DNA of 64,000 nt from Sporosarcina sp. ANT_H38 (GCF_008369195.1 NZ_VOBC01000001.1:2232001-2296000), one strand, 5' to 3'. Shown: positions 19,773 through 30,257, counted from the stretch's first letter. Notes: generated from the letters alone by a model not told the origin. Translations and numbers: made by a program.

Positions 19773-21440
19773 ATGAAATCTATTAAAAACAATGAAACTG
19801 CCGTTTTCGCTTTAGGCGGACTAGGTGAAATCGGCAAAAACACATATGCGGTACAATTCCAAGATGAAATCATTCTAATTGATGCTGGCATTAAGTTCCC
19901 TGATGACGCATTGCTCGGTATCGACTACGTCATTCCGGATTACACGTATTTAGAACGAAATGTGGACAAGATTAAAGGCCTATTTATTACACATGGTCAC
20001 GAGGATCATATCGGGGGTATTCCTTATCTCCTTCGAAAAATCAATGTTCCCGTTTACGGCGGAAAGCTTGCTCTTGGACTTTTGCGCAACAAATTGGAAG
20101 AACATGGTCTATTACGTACAACGACAATGATTCCATTTGGAGAAGATGACGTGTTCAAGTTCCGGAAAACCGCAGTATCATTTTTCCGGACGACACACAG
20201 TATTCCCGATGCGTTTGGTGTCGTTGTCAAGACACCATCGGGTAATATCGTCCATACGGGTGACTTTAAATTTGACTTCACACCAGTTGGTGAACCCGCA
20301 AACTTGACTAAGATGGCGAAAATAGGGAGCGAAGGCGTACTTTGCCTGCTGTCCGACAGCACAAATGCTGAAATTCCAAACTTCACAATGTCTGAACGTA
20401 AGGTCGGCGACAGCTTGAATGAAATCTTCAGGAAAGTTGAAGGCCGTATTATTTTCGCGACATTCGCTTCAAATATTCATAGACTACAACAAGTTATTGA
20501 GTCAGCTCAGGTATTGGGCCGTAAAATTGCGGTGTTCGGCCGCAGTATGGACAATGCTATAACAATAGGTCGTGAACTTGGTTACATCGATGCACCGAAA
20601 GAATTATTTGTCGATACCCAATCACTGAATAAGCTACCGGCAAACAAAGTATTGATCCTTTGTACAGGCAGTCAAGGTGAACCTATGGCGGCACTTTCTC
20701 GCATTGCAAACGGAACGCATCGCCAAGTTCAAATTCATCCTGGCGATACGGTGATTTTCTCATCTTCACCAATTCCCGGCAACACACTTAGCATTAATAA
20801 AGCTATTAATGCACTATTCCGTGCGGGTGCCGATGTCCTACATGGCTCTTTGAATAATATTCATACTTCTGGTCACGGTTCGCAGGAAGAACAAAAATTG
20901 ATGATCAGACTGATCAAACCAAAATTCTTCATGCCGATTCATGGTGAGTACAGAATGTTGAAAATCCATACAGATCTTGCGGTCTCTTGTGATATACCTC
21001 GAGAGAATACATTCATTATGGGGAATGGCGATGTACTCGCCCTCACACAAGATGAAGCCCATCTTGCAGGTCGAGTTCCTTCTGGTGATGTCTATATTGA
21101 CGGCAGCGGAATCGGGGATATCGGCAGTGTCGTTCTACGCGATCGCAGAATTCTGTCTGAAGATGGCCTTGTAATTGTCGTTGCGACGGTAGATTTGAAA
21201 CGTAATCGTGTCGTTTCAGGACCTGATATCATTTCACGTGGATTCGTTTATATGCGTGAATCTGGTGCGATGATCCACGAAGCACAACAGATGTTATCGA
21301 AGCAAATGCAGCGTAAGCTCGCAAGTTCACCAGCCGATTTCGACGCACTGAAAAGCGAAATTATCGACGTCCTCGGACCTTATTTACATGACAAAACGAA
21401 ACGTAAGCCAATGGTACTTCCAGTTATTATGGAAGTTTAA
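19773..21440 (+). CDS. rnjA: Ribonuclease J1
   Basis: Metallo-beta-lactamase/beta-CASP nuclease with 5'-3' exonuclease and endonuclease activity in mRNA decay and rRNA maturation. The zinc motif HGHEDH is at residues 74-79. Downstream are HTGDFKFDF, the beta-CASP segment with [23 protein letters not shown] and PIHGEYRML. Its 555 residues match RNase J1. It is coupled to rpoY and ends at a bidirectional terminator shared with ktrC. Confidence 0.97.
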   Translation: MKSIKNNETAVFALGGLGEIGKNTYAVQFQDEIILIDAGIKFPDDALLGIDYVIPDYTYLERNVDKIKGLFITHGHEDHIGGIPYLLRKINVPVYGGKLALGLLRNKLEEHGLLRTTTMIPFGEDDVFKFRKTAVSFFRTTHSIPDAFGVVVKTPSGNIVHTGDFKFDFTPVGEPANLTKMAKIGSEGVLCLLSDSTNAEIPNFTMSERKVGDSLNEIFRKVEGRIIFATFASNIHRLQQVIESAQVLGRKIAVFGRSMDNAITIGRELGYIDAPKELFVDTQSLNKLPANKVLILCTGSQGEPMAALSRIANGTHRQVQIHPGDTVIFSSSPIPGNTLSINKAINALFRAGADVLHGSLNNIHTSGHGSQEEQKLMIRLIKPKFFMPIHGEYRMLKIHTDLAVSCDIPRENTFIMGNGDVLALTQDEAHLAGRVPSGDVYIDGSGIGDIGSVVLRDRRILSEDGLVIVVATVDLKRNRVVSGPDIISRGFVYMRESGAMIHEAQQMLSKQMQRKLASSPADFDALKSEIIDVLGPYLHDKTKRKPMVLPVIMEV

Positions 21441-21496
21441 TAAAGATAAAAAAACCGTAAACGCATAACAGCGTTTACGGTTTTTTTTATCTTTAT
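21441..21496. terminator. Bidirectional terminator between rnjA and ktrC
   Basis: Stem AAAACCGTAAACGC/GCGTTTACGGTTTT with short loop and flanking AAAGATAAA/TTTATCTTT arms; T-run in both directions. Confidence 0.93.
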
Positions 21497-22156
21497 TTAA
21501 TGCAAGGCTTTCTTTTCGAACCTATGAATTTCCTCATCCGATCCAATGACAATCAAGATATCTTCAAGTTTAATTTTTTCAATCGCTTGAGGAGATACAA
21601 GGATATGCTTACCACGTTTGATGGCAACAATATTGACACCATATTTGGCCCTGATGTCTAGGTCTATTAAGGTAAATCCAACGAGTTTATCATTCGCTCT
21701 AATCTCCGCAATAGAGTACTCATCAGATAATTCAAGATAATCAAGTATATTATTCGATACCATATTATTCGCAATTCGGATACCCATATCACGTTCGGGG
21801 TGTACGACCTGGTCAGCCCCAATTTTACGTAACACTTTTTCATGGGAATCATTTTGTGCCTTCACCGTTATTTTTTTCACACCAATTTCCTTCAACATGA
21901 GTGTCGTCAAAATACTTGCTTGGATATTTTCACCAATCGCAACGACAACATGTTCAAAATTACGTATGCCAAGTGACCGGAGGACGGACTCATCAGTTGT
22001 ATCGGCTGCTACCGCCTGAGTTGCAATGTGCGCATACTCATCCACTCTTTCGGGTGAAATATCAATTGCCATGACATCAGCATCGAGTTCAATTAGCTCC
22101 TTAACGATACTTCCCCCGAAACGCCCTAAACCAATCACCGCAAATTCCTTTTTCAT
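21497..22156 (-). CDS. ktrC: Potassium uptake regulatory subunit KtrC
   Basis: Cytosolic RCK protein that gates a Ktr K+ channel (KtrD in B. subtilis). I start at the ATG at 22156 after GGGGAGGG, giving MKKEFAVIGLGRFGGS (219 residues). The Rossmann motif GLGRFGGSIVKEL opens the RCK_N domain and VMAIDISPERVDEYA follows; the RCK_C domain covers about residues 135-219. Its partner, the KtrD-like membrane subunit, is encoded at 49216-50565. In B. subtilis KtrC is a c-di-AMP target, acting through RCK_C. Confidence 0.92.
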   Translation of the reverse strand: MKKEFAVIGLGRFGGSIVKELIELDADVMAIDISPERVDEYAHIATQAVAADTTDESVLRSLGIRNFEHVVVAIGENIQASILTTLMLKEIGVKKITVKAQNDSHEKVLRKIGADQVVHPERDMGIRIANNMVSNNILDYLELSDEYSIAEIRANDKLVGFTLIDLDIRAKYGVNIVAIKRGKHILVSPQAIEKIKLEDILIVIGSDEEIHRFEKKALH

Positions 22157-22245
22157 AAAGCACCCTCCCCTATCCACTTAATGGATTCGAATAGTGTACC
22201 ACACAAAATACCCACTCTCAAATATTCACCAGTTACTCATTTAGC

Positions 22246-22291
22246 ATAAAAAATGCCCGACGTCGCAAATGCGCAATCGGGCTGTTTTTTA
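22246..22291 (-). terminator. Terminator of the ykuU-ykuV unit
   Basis: Stem GCCCGA/TCGGGC (22255-22260 with 22277-22282) with A/T tracts on both sides; begins just after the ykuV stop and could act in both directions. Confidence 0.8.
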
Positions 22292-22741
22292 CTATTTTTT
22301 CATTTCATCCAGCACGCGGTTAACACGCTTTTCAAGCATTTTCATGCCCCCGCCGCCTGCTTGGAAGTGGCGTAACTGTCCGTCTTTATCAAACACATAG
22401 TAAGCTGGAACATATTGGTTATCGAATTTATCCGTTAGTGTCGCTTCACTATCGACAAAAATTGGTTGAGTAATGTCGTGTTCAGCTGCTACTGATTTGA
22501 TTTGAACTAGATCTAAATCGTCTTCAGAACGTGGCATATGGACTGCGATGACGTTCAAATCTTCTTTGTATTTGTCTCTAAATTCATTGACTTCAGGCAT
22601 TGCTTCCTTACATAAGTAACAGCTGACAGACCAAAAATGGATCAGCGTTGGTTTTTCGCCAACCAATTCCTCTTTTGTTCTTTCTCCGTTCAACCATGCT
22701 GTTGCACCTTCAAGTTCAGGTAATTGATCACGTAATTTCAT
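22292..22741 (-). CDS. ykuV: Thioredoxin-like thiol-disulfide protein YkuV
   Basis: Cytosolic thioredoxin-fold protein of 149 residues starting at the ATG at 22741 (MKLRDQLPELEGATAWLNGE) behind GAAGGAGG. The active site CYLC lies in HFWSVSCYLCKEAMPEVN near residues 39-56, followed by VHMPRSEDDLD and the cis-Pro region YVPAYYVFDKDGQLRH. It is close to B. subtilis YkuV along its whole length. It lies 84 bp after the peroxiredoxin gene ykuU, so it probably recycles thiols for it or for shared targets. Confidence 0.92.
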   Translation of the reverse strand: MKLRDQLPELEGATAWLNGERTKEELVGEKPTLIHFWSVSCYLCKEAMPEVNEFRDKYKEDLNVIAVHMPRSEDDLDLVQIKSVAAEHDITQPIFVDSEATLTDKFDNQYVPAYYVFDKDGQLRHFQAGGGGMKMLEKRVNRVLDEMKK

Positions 22742-22825
22742 GCTTTTTCCTCCTTCATTTTCCAAAAAAATCCCCACTGCTAATATATGCACGGGGACTT
22801 CATTTGGTAAAATTTTAATGGTTAC

Positions 22826-23368
22826 TTATAGTGTCTTCTGACCAGGTCTCCAGTTAGCCGGGCAAAGTCCGCCAGTTTGAAGAGCTTGAAGTACACGCAA
22901 AGTTTCATCTACATCACGGCCAATATTGTTGTGGAATACTGTTTGGTATTGAAGTTCACCTTCAGGGTTGATGATGAATAGACCGCGTAATGCGATACCT
23001 TCTTCTTCAATTAACACACCGTAGTCACGTGAAACTTGATGGTTTGTATCTGCTGCAAGTGGATATTTTAGTTGCTCAAGGCCGTTATCTTTACGGTCTG
23101 TGTTGATCCATGCAAGGTGAGTATGGATTGTATCTGTAGAAAGACCAATAATTTCTGTATCCAGGTCTTCGAATTCATCATAACGGTCAGACATTGCTGT
23201 GATTTCCGTTGGACATACAAATGTGAAGTCCATTGGATAGAAGAACAATACTGTCCATTTATCATTTTTTTTATTTTCTTCAAGGCTTACTTTACCAAAA
23301 CTTTTATCTGCTAATACCGCATCCAGAGTAAAGTCTGGAGCATGCTTACCTACCATACGTTGAATCAT
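22826..23368 (-). CDS. ykuU: 2-Cys peroxiredoxin YkuU
   Basis: AhpC/Prx1-type peroxidase that reduces peroxides with paired cysteines. The start is the ATG at 23368 (MIQRMVGKHAPDFTL, 180 residues) after TTGGAGGGG; the longer in-frame extension lacks a ribosome site. The peroxidatic Cys is in FYPMDFTFVCPTE near residues 41-53 and the resolving Cys in the C-terminal TGGLCPANWRPG. It is the first gene of ykuUV, conserved in Bacillales. Confidence 0.95.
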   Translation of the reverse strand: MIQRMVGKHAPDFTLDAVLADKSFGKVSLEENKKNDKWTVLFFYPMDFTFVCPTEITAMSDRYDEFEDLDTEIIGLSTDTIHTHLAWINTDRKDNGLEQLKYPLAADTNHQVSRDYGVLIEEEGIALRGLFIINPEGELQYQTVFHNNIGRDVDETLRVLQALQTGGLCPANWRPGQKTL

Positions 23369-23566
23369 ATATAACCCCTCCAATAATTCTTTGGTGCCAG
23401 GACATCTGTCCCGTGCAATCCTTATCAAGCCTAACAAAAAAATGGCCCCATTTCAAACGGAGTGCCTTATGCCAACAGCACTCCATTCAATATGTGGCAA
23501 TTTAATGTCGGAAATACAGTCATTATGTTTACCCCTCTCCCGAATAGGGGAAAAGGGTTGTAAGTG

Positions 23567-23890
23567 TTATTTACAATTAGATGGCTTCGTAGGTCGCGCA
23601 AGGCAATATTCGCAAGTCGGATCACTACAAGAGCTCTCACGCCATTCATCGCACGATGGGCAAAATATCGAATCGTGTTCGTCATTATAGTCTAGTGGAT
23701 CAAGGCAGATTTTGCAGTGATTGGGCAGTTCTACTAAATTACGGATTTTTCCGTTATTCATAAGAAAGATGCCTTCGATTTCTTTTTTATCTTCCCTAAG
23801 AACGCTAATGGCTTCCCAACTAATTCCGAGGTCTTCCATTGTCCATTTACGGTCATCTGGGTCCAAATAAAAAACTTTCTTTTTTCCCAA
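23567..23890 (-). CDS. Small cysteine-rich zinc-ribbon-like protein
   Basis: A 107-residue protein starting at TTG 23890 behind GGGGGG. The N-terminal half is a small domain (KVFYLDPDDRKWTMEDLGIS). The C-terminal half has CKIC near 59-62, CPSC near 77-80, and a cysteine cluster (CSDPTCEYC) near 87-95, enough for two zinc sites. I do not recognise a named family. It is divergent from the CorA-like gene, with 66 bp between starts, so the two may share regulation. Function unknown. Confidence 0.6.
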   Translation of the reverse strand: MGKKKVFYLDPDDRKWTMEDLGISWEAISVLREDKKEIEGIFLMNNGKIRNLVELPNHCKICLDPLDYNDEHDSIFCPSCDEWRESSCSDPTCEYCLARPTKPSNCK

Positions 23891-23956
23891 TCAAAGCCCC
23901 CCTTTATTCGCTATATTGTACCATGAAAAACCAAAATTTCAATTGATGAAGGATGG

Positions 23957-25417
23957 ATGGAAATGCAGAATACAATTCCAATTACTAAACTGGACATTCA
24001 TCATTCGCATATGTCATTTACTCTTCCTCTAAGGTATGACAGTATGAGAAAGGGTGACCTTGCGTTAATACTCAAGAAAAATGGCTATTCTTTTTTTCAG
24101 ATAGACAAGTCTTTAAGTTATGATAGCGTTAACGAAGCTGAAATTCCTGTTGATACCAAAGAACTTAAACAGTATTTTCTACCCTATATCGAAAACAAAC
24201 TTTTTCCTGCTTCCCTAAATGATAAAGGATTTCACAGATTTACAAAGTCTATCATGAAACGCTTTCAATACAAACTTAGGCATACGAATATGCCATTCGT
24301 TATCCAGAGTATCGATATTATACTTGGTCCTTTCGACATTACATTTCTGACTGTCAAAGTCCAATTAGATAGTCCTGGAACTGAACTAGCAGACGTTCTT
24401 GATTTCATGCATCATTTCAGAGTAGTAGAACCTCAATTAGCAGAGGAACAGGGTATGGTAATTGTCTGCCCTAAAAATGTAAGTTACTTTTCTATTCGAC
24501 ATCTACTATTTAAATGTCTCTGTCCTTTTTGGGAAGAGTTTATATTGCATGATGATAAGCAGAGCAGCTATTTTGGCTCTCTACCTTACTTTGAAGATGA
24601 GAGAATGTATGCTACTGCTTTCCTTTTTAGCCAACAAGATTCTCTTATCACTGATGATCAATTGTATCGAATGGGCACTTTGGACGGCAGATTACCTAAT
24701 GGTGATCCATTCATATCCGCTACTAATCCGGACTATATCCAATGTTCCCTGAAAAAATCACTTCATGATAGATGGGCTCCCAACAAGTATACCGTTACAA
24801 CTGAACATGCATTTATAACCGTAACAAACAGCCTACCTGAAGATATGTCTAGGGAACTTTCACAATACATGGGCACTCATTATAATAATTTTCTTCTCCA
24901 TTACTTTTATAAGATTATGTTACTGCGAGTGTCTTTCGAATATAGTCAAATCGAATGGGAAAAAGATGAGGAATATGTAAAATCACTGATTAAGTTCATT
25001 ACGCTATTTTCAGCAGGCTATTATTCTCAGGAAGTGAGTACACGTTCGGAAGGCAAAGAGCTCTCACATATGTTCCGACGAGCATTCAATATCAATTGCC
25101 TTTACAAAGAAGTGAATTCAACATTGCATGAACTGTACAAAAGTCAAGAAAATCATGCATCTGACAAGATGAACATGTTTCTTTTCACTCTCACTATTTT
25201 CACTGTCGTATCTGGAATTTATGGCATGAACCTCGTTATTGAAGATTGGAAAACCCCTTCCGGCTGGAAGGAAATTCCCTCCTACACGTTTTTTGAATGG
25301 ATATCACTTGTCACTGCACTGAGTGGAATTGGTCTTTCTGCTTATTTAGTCGTAACTACATTTGGAAAGATGTTGATGAGTAAGCTGAGCCGAAAGAAAT
25401 CAAATTCCCGTATGTGA
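23957..25417 (+). CDS. Divergent CorA-like two-TM-GxN membrane protein
   Basis: A 486-residue protein whose C-terminus carries the CorA/Mrs2 signature: a first membrane helix (MFLFTLTIFTVVSGIYG) ending in YGMN near residues 422-425, a short loop, and a second helix (ISLVTALSGIGLSAYLV). The long N-terminal region is cytosolic in CorA channels but shows no obvious CorA sequence here. The loop after GMN is long and tryptophan-rich rather than the usual MPE-type. It is probably a divalent-cation channel or a regulatory relative. ATG 23963 is a slightly better-spaced alternative start behind GAAGGA. A terminator follows. Confidence 0.65.
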   Translation: MEMQNTIPITKLDIHHSHMSFTLPLRYDSMRKGDLALILKKNGYSFFQIDKSLSYDSVNEAEIPVDTKELKQYFLPYIENKLFPASLNDKGFHRFTKSIMKRFQYKLRHTNMPFVIQSIDIILGPFDITFLTVKVQLDSPGTELADVLDFMHHFRVVEPQLAEEQGMVIVCPKNVSYFSIRHLLFKCLCPFWEEFILHDDKQSSYFGSLPYFEDERMYATAFLFSQQDSLITDDQLYRMGTLDGRLPNGDPFISATNPDYIQCSLKKSLHDRWAPNKYTVTTEHAFITVTNSLPEDMSRELSQYMGTHYNNFLLHYFYKIMLLRVSFEYSQIEWEKDEEYVKSLIKFITLFSAGYYSQEVSTRSEGKELSHMFRRAFNINCLYKEVNSTLHELYKSQENHASDKMNMFLFTLTIFTVVSGIYGMNLVIEDWKTPSGWKEIPSYTFFEWISLVTALSGIGLSAYLVVTTFGKMLMSKLSRKKSNSRM

Positions 25418-25421
25418 AAAT

Positions 25422-25471
25422 GACCGGGCCCTCTTGTCTCAACAGGAGGCTAATCCGGTTTTATTTTTTTT
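25422..25471 (+). terminator. Terminator after the CorA-like gene
   Basis: Imperfect stem-loop (ACCGG...CCGGT outer, CCTCTTGT/ACAGGAGG inner) followed by TTTTATTTTTTTT. Confidence 0.75.
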
Positions 25472-25483
25472 GAATAAAAACGC

Positions 25484-25511
25484 TTGATTTTCGGATGAAA
25501 TTTTGTATAAT
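25484..25511 (+). promoter_or_regulatory. Sigma-A promoter of the regulator-potABCD operon
   Basis: TTGATT (25484-25489), 16 bp spacer, TATAAT (25506-25511), about 70 bp before the regulator start. Confidence 0.75.
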
Positions 25512-25580
25512 TATAAAGGGTTTTCAGTAAACTTAAAGTATACTATAAATAAACTTCATTACGAATGGGTTGGGATAACT

Positions 25581-26123
25581 GTGGAGATTGGAAGTAAGAT
25601 TAAAAGCCTTCGTTTAAAAAAAGGGCTGACACAGGAAGAACTTGGTGAACGTACAGATTTAACGAAAGGTCATATTTCCCAGTTAGAACGCAACCTGAAC
25701 TCTCCTTCAATTGAAACTCTTTTTGCTTTATTAGAAGTGCTAGGAACGACTCCTAAAGAATTTTTTGATGAACCGAAAAAAAATATGCAAGTTGTCTACT
25801 CGACTGATAATCAGACAATATATACGGATGATGAGATGAAATACAGCATTCGCTGGTTAGTGCCCCGGTCAAATGAAAATGAAATGGAACCAGTTCACAT
25901 CACATTTTACGAAGAAGGCGAATTCAAAAAGTTCGAACCTTCCCTTGCCGAAACGTTTATTTACGTTCTAAAAGGCAAGGTGACAATTGGTATTGGTGAT
26001 TCACAACACACCGCTTCAAAAGGTGATGCAGTCTATTATGACGCGTCCGAACAACACTGTTTAGCAAATGCACACATCGGAACAAGCGAAATTCTACTTG
26101 TAGCCACAGAATCTTACTTATAA
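25581..26123 (+). CDS. XRE-cupin transcriptional regulator of the pot operon
   Basis: A 180-residue regulator. I use the GTG at 25581, which has GGGTTGGGA 6 nt upstream, giving [20 protein letters not shown]. Residues 3-60 are an XRE helix-turn-helix ([22 protein letters not shown]). Residues about 105-178 form a cupin domain ([17 protein letters not shown], then [16 protein letters not shown]) that probably senses a small ligand. PuuR-like regulators of this build control polyamine genes, and potABCD starts 17 bp downstream, so local control in response to polyamine is inferred. Confidence 0.85.
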   Translation: MEIGSKIKSLRLKKGLTQEELGERTDLTKGHISQLERNLNSPSIETLFALLEVLGTTPKEFFDEPKKNMQVVYSTDNQTIYTDDEMKYSIRWLVPRSNENEMEPVHITFYEEGEFKKFEPSLAETFIYVLKGKVTIGIGDSQHTASKGDAVYYDASEQHCLANAHIGTSEILLVATESYL

Positions 26124-26140
26124 AGAAAAGGAGTGTCAGC

Positions 26141-27244
26141 ATGACAACTCAGCCGATTATTCGATTTGAAAATGTTACAAAAAAGTATAACCATGATACA
26201 ACCGTATTGAACAGTGTTTCATTTGAAATGGAACGTGGCAAATTCTACACACTACTTGGTCCTTCAGGTTGCGGGAAAACGACAATCCTTCGTCTCATCG
26301 CAGGTTTTACCGAAGCAACAGAAGGGGAAATTTTCTTCAATGGGAAAAAAATTAACGATGTACCTGCCAATGAGCGACAAGTAAACACAGTTTTTCAAGA
26401 TTACGCTCTGTTTCCACATTTGAATGTTTTTGAAAATGTGGCATTCGGGCTGCGTATTAAGAAAGTGAAACAAGACGAAGTTAAGCGACGCGTCATGGAA
26501 GCACTGAAATTCGTCAATCTTGAAGGGTATGATAATAGAGAAATTGCTGAGATGTCAGGTGGGCAGCGTCAACGCGTCGCCATTGCTCGCGCAATTATCA
26601 ATGATCCAGAAGTTATTTTACTCGATGAACCGCTATCAGCACTCGATTTGAAACTGCGTTCTGAAATGCAATATGAGCTCCGGGAATTACAGCAACGATT
26701 GGGTAAAACATTTGTATTCGTCACACATGACCAGGAGGAGGCTTTGGCGATGTCCGATGAGATTTTCGTCTTGGATGCAGGTGAAATCCAGCAATCAGGT
26801 ACTCCACTTGATATTTATGATGAACCTATCAACCGTTTTGTCGCTGATTTCATTGGGGAATCTAATATTGTTCCAGGAATGATGATTGAAGACTTTGTTG
26901 TCCAATTTACTGGAAAGACATTTGAATGCGTAGACAAAGGTTTAAACCCGAATGAGAAAGTAGATATTGTCATTCGTCCAGAAGACTTAGAACTCACAAC
27001 TGTCGATAAAGGGAAAATGAACGTAACAGTGGATACACAATTATTCCGCGGTGTTCATTACGAGCTTTCCACTTACGATGCTGATGGAAACGAATGGCTT
27101 GTTCACTCCACAAAAAAAGCAGAAGTCGGTGTAAAAGTCGGTCTTGATTTTGATCCTGAAGACATTCACGTTATGCGCCTAAACGAATCTGAAGAAGAAT
27201 TCGACGCTAGACTTGAGGCATACGGGGTATTGAATAATGAATAA
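26141..27244 (+). CDS. potA: Spermidine/putrescine ABC importer ATPase PotA
   Basis: ATPase of the PotABCD polyamine importer. The Walker [10 protein letters not shown] is near residues 40-48, the Q-loop in [10 protein letters not shown], the signature [14 protein letters not shown], Walker B VILLDEP and the H-loop VTHDQEEAL. The C-terminal TOBE-like domain ([21 protein letters not shown]) is typical of the CUT1/polyamine class. Its 367 residues match. The ATG follows AAAGGAGTG. The gene overlaps potB by 8 bp. Confidence 0.96.
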   Translation: MTTQPIIRFENVTKKYNHDTTVLNSVSFEMERGKFYTLLGPSGCGKTTILRLIAGFTEATEGEIFFNGKKINDVPANERQVNTVFQDYALFPHLNVFENVAFGLRIKKVKQDEVKRRVMEALKFVNLEGYDNREIAEMSGGQRQRVAIARAIINDPEVILLDEPLSALDLKLRSEMQYELRELQQRLGKTFVFVTHDQEEALAMSDEIFVLDAGEIQQSGTPLDIYDEPINRFVADFIGESNIVPGMMIEDFVVQFTGKTFECVDKGLNPNEKVDIVIRPEDLELTTVDKGKMNVTVDTQLFRGVHYELSTYDADGNEWLVHSTKKAEVGVKVGLDFDPEDIHVMRLNESEEEFDARLEAYGVLNNE

Positions 27245-28061
27245 TAAACTGCTTCGTCCACTGTATACGATTCCTTATGCAACTTGGATTCTACTATTTG
27301 TTATCGCACCTATTGCGCTCATTATTTCCTACTCCTTTCTCGACTTAAGTGGCAATTTCACATTAGACAACTACAAAAACTTTTTCTCATCTGTCTATTT
27401 ACAACTGACTCTTAGTTCATTTTGGTATGCGTTCCTTATTACGTTGTTCACTTTACTCTTTTCCTACCCAACCGCTTATTTTCTAACGAAGACGAAGCAT
27501 AAGCATCTTTGGCTTTTGCTGATTATTATTCCTTCTTGGATTAATCTACTTCTAAAAACATATGCATTCATTGGTCTTTTCAGTCTCTATGGTCCAATAA
27601 ATGCGTTGTTGGAAACGGTTGGCATCGGTAAGCAGCAAATTCTTTTCACTGATTTCAGCTTTGTTTTCGTGTCCGTTTATATTTTCATTCCATTTATGAT
27701 TTTACCGATTTTCAATTCTCTTGATAAATTGAATCCTGCTCTCATCGATGCATCACGTGATCTAGGTGCCAATTCATGGACGACATTCAGGCGCGTCATT
27801 TGGCCTTTAACTTTAAACGGGGTTAAATCAGGCATCCAAGTTGTCTTCATCCCTGCTTTGTCACTGTTCATGATTACTCGACTTATTGCTGGGAACAAAG
27901 TCATTACACTCGGGACGGCAATCGAACAGCAATTCCTAGTTACACAAAACTGGGGAATGGGTTCAACCATTGCCGTATTCCTAATATTATTCATGTTCAT
28001 CATTATGCTGGTTACGAGTAGTAACGATAAGGGGGCTACTATTAATGGGAAAATTAAGTAA
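27237..28061 (+). CDS. potB: Spermidine/putrescine ABC permease PotB
   Basis: Membrane permease with about six helices. The binding-protein-dependent transport (EAA) loop is seen in [20 protein letters not shown] near residues 164-183. Its 274 residues match PotB. It overlaps potA by 8 bp and potC by 17 bp, consistent with tight translational coupling. Confidence 0.95.
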   Translation: MNNKLLRPLYTIPYATWILLFVIAPIALIISYSFLDLSGNFTLDNYKNFFSSVYLQLTLSSFWYAFLITLFTLLFSYPTAYFLTKTKHKHLWLLLIIIPSWINLLLKTYAFIGLFSLYGPINALLETVGIGKQQILFTDFSFVFVSVYIFIPFMILPIFNSLDKLNPALIDASRDLGANSWTTFRRVIWPLTLNGVKSGIQVVFIPALSLFMITRLIAGNKVITLGTAIEQQFLVTQNWGMGSTIAVFLILFMFIIMLVTSSNDKGATINGKIK

Positions 28062-28845
28062 GCTCCCTAAAATTTACTTAATCGCAGTGTTTATTATTTT
28101 ATATGCTCCGATTTTCTATTTAATCTTTTACTCATTCAACTCGGGCGGTGGAATGTCGAATTTTGAATCATTTACCCTTGAGCATTACGCAGCAGTGTTT
28201 GAAGATACCCGACTAATCGTCATTTTACTCAACACAATTATTGTTGCACTGCTGTCAGCGCTTGTTTCTACAGCAATCGGTGTACTCGGTGCATTGTCTA
28301 TCGTTTTCATGCGTAATAAAGCGATGCGCAAAGCTGTGTTGTCACTCAATAACATTTTGATTGTAAGCCCGGACGTCATCATCGGGGCATCTTTCTTAAT
28401 TTTATTCACAATGATTGGCGTCAAGCTTGGATTTGCATCCGTCCTTATTTCCCATATCGCCTTCAGTATCCCCATTGTTGTCATTATGGTATTGCCTAAG
28501 CTACAGGAAATGAGTCCTACGCTAATTGATGCGGCACTCGATCTTGGGGCTTCAAAACGCGACGTCTTGACGCGAGTTATTATTCCATTTATTAAACCGG
28601 GAATACTTGCAGGATTTTTCCTTGCATTAACGTATTCTCTCGATGATTTTGCCGTAACATTCTTTGTCACTGGAAACGGGTTCTCAACACTTTCTGTTGA
28701 AATTTATTCAATGGCACGCGCCGGTATTACTCTGACAATCAATGCATTGTCGGGACTTATCTTCTTTGTGACAGTCGTTCTTGTTCTAGGCTATTACTTC
28801 ATTAGCCGCAAAACAAAAACACCACTTTCGGGGGTGAAGAAATGA
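28045..28845 (+). CDS. potC: Spermidine/putrescine ABC permease PotC
   Basis: Second membrane permease of the importer, about six helices, with the EAA-type loop LIDAALDLGASKRDVLTRV near residues 155-173. The ATG follows AAGGGGG inside the end of potB. Its 266 residues match PotC. The stop overlaps the potD start by 4 bp (ATGA). Confidence 0.95.
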   Translation: MGKLSKLPKIYLIAVFIILYAPIFYLIFYSFNSGGGMSNFESFTLEHYAAVFEDTRLIVILLNTIIVALLSALVSTAIGVLGALSIVFMRNKAMRKAVLSLNNILIVSPDVIIGASFLILFTMIGVKLGFASVLISHIAFSIPIVVIMVLPKLQEMSPTLIDAALDLGASKRDVLTRVIIPFIKPGILAGFFLALTYSLDDFAVTFFVTGNGFSTLSVEIYSMARAGITLTINALSGLIFFVTVVLVLGYYFISRKTKTPLSGVKK

Positions 28846-29915
28846 AAGATATTTTACGGGCTGCGTTAGTCATTGTTATTGTTTCCGCTATTTTACTGTT
28901 CGTCAATGCCAAGTTAAATGAAGGTGAAGGTCGTGCTAGCAAGGATTCAATTACTGTGTATAATTGGGGTGAATACATCGACCCTGATTTACTAAAACAG
29001 TTTGAGAACGAAACAGGCATTAAAGTTACCTACGAAACGTTTGACTCGAATGAAGGTATGATGGGAAAAATTGAACAAGGCGGTACAGCTTACGATATTT
29101 CAATGCCATCGGAATATACGATAGAGATGATGCAGGAAGCAGATCTTCTTCTTCCACTTGATTATTCTCAAATTCCAAACATCAAAAATATCGACCCCTA
29201 TTTTCTCGACTTACCATTTGATCCAGACAATAAATATTCACTTCCCTACTTTTGGGGAACTGTCGGGATCGCATACAATCCTTCCCTTCTCAAAGGACAG
29301 ACATTTGAAAGCTGGGATGATTTATGGGATCCCTCACTTAAGCAGCAAGTTATTCTTGTCGATAGCGCACGGGAGACCATCGGAATGGGCCTGAACTCAT
29401 TAGGCTATTCATTGAACTCCACCAATATGGACGAATTGCGTGAAGCGACGGATAAGCTGAAAGCACTTAGTCCCAATGTCAAAGCCGTCATCGGGGATGA
29501 AGTGACCCAACTAATGATTAATGGAGAAAGTGCCGTTTCGCTCACCTGGTCAGGTCAAGCGGCAGATATGATGTTTGAGAACGAGAATATCGATTATATT
29601 GTTCCTGCAGAAGGTTCAAATCTGTGGTTCGATAATATGGTTATTCCCCGTACTTCAAAAAATATAGAGGGTGCGCATGCTTTCATCAACTTCATGCTTG
29701 ATGCTGAAGTAGCTGCTCAAAACGCAGACTATGTTGGCTACTCTACACCAAATTTAGCCGCTCTCGATCTTATGGATCCTGAAGTGACTGAAGATGAGCG
29801 TTTCTATCCTGACGAAGAAGCACGCGATCATCTTGAAGTATATCGAAATCTCGGTCTTGAAATGCTTGGCCATTATAATGAATTGTTCCTGGAATTCAAA
29901 ATGGATATGAAGTAA
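28842..29915 (+). CDS. potD: Polyamine-binding protein PotD
   Basis: Extracytoplasmic substrate-binding protein of the importer, 357 residues. After a hydrophobic N-terminal segment (about residues 5-22), the mature domain starts with ITVYNWGEYIDPDLLKQFE, the PotD/PotF hallmark. LPYFWGTVGIAYN and NLWFDNMVIPRTSKN follow. No lipobox Cys is visible, so it is probably held by an uncleaved signal anchor or cleaved after an Ala, as in some other Bacillales PotD proteins. It ends the operon; a terminator lies about 220 bp downstream. Confidence 0.93.
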   Translation: MKDILRAALVIVIVSAILLFVNAKLNEGEGRASKDSITVYNWGEYIDPDLLKQFENETGIKVTYETFDSNEGMMGKIEQGGTAYDISMPSEYTIEMMQEADLLLPLDYSQIPNIKNIDPYFLDLPFDPDNKYSLPYFWGTVGIAYNPSLLKGQTFESWDDLWDPSLKQQVILVDSARETIGMGLNSLGYSLNSTNMDELREATDKLKALSPNVKAVIGDEVTQLMINGESAVSLTWSGQAADMMFENENIDYIVPAEGSNLWFDNMVIPRTSKNIEGAHAFINFMLDAEVAAQNADYVGYSTPNLAALDLMDPEVTEDERFYPDEEARDHLEVYRNLGLEMLGHYNELFLEFKMDMK

Positions 29916-29922
29916 CGAAATT

Positions 29923-29994
29923 AGGAAGGCAGTCTAAGCACGCGACGTCCTGTCGCAATAAAGAAGGATGCAGTTCAATCCCTCTCCACTGCAT
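29923..29994. repeat. Dispersed intergenic repeat R, copy 2
   Basis: AGGAAGGCAGTCTAAGC followed by TCCTGTCGCAATAAAGAAGG and the GGATGCAGTTCAATCC core; closest to the copy at 56115. The rest of the gap to 30257 holds GC-rich short inverted repeats and a terminator but no gene. Confidence 0.6.
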
Positions 29995-30130
29995 GACTAG
30001 CTTCCTGCTAGACTAAGCGGCCATCTAGATGCGACAGGCATGAGGAAGGTCAGCAAGGCAGTAGACCTTGGCCGCATGGCTGACACGACTTACTCCCCAG
30101 CGTCTGGCTACTGGACACTAGACATGATTC

Positions 30131-30170
30131 AGACGACCTTCACACACGCGAAGGTCGTCTTTACTTTCTG
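30131..30170 (+). terminator. Terminator downstream of potD
   Basis: 10 bp stem AGACGACCTT/AAGGTCGTCT (30132-30141 with 30152-30161) followed by TTTACTTT. Confidence 0.75.
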
Positions 30171-30257
30171 AAAAAAGGTTACATTACAAGGTATCAATTT
30201 ACAGGTTGTGGTATCATAATTTAGTGACACGAAACAATTTGGAAAGTTGGGGTAATT

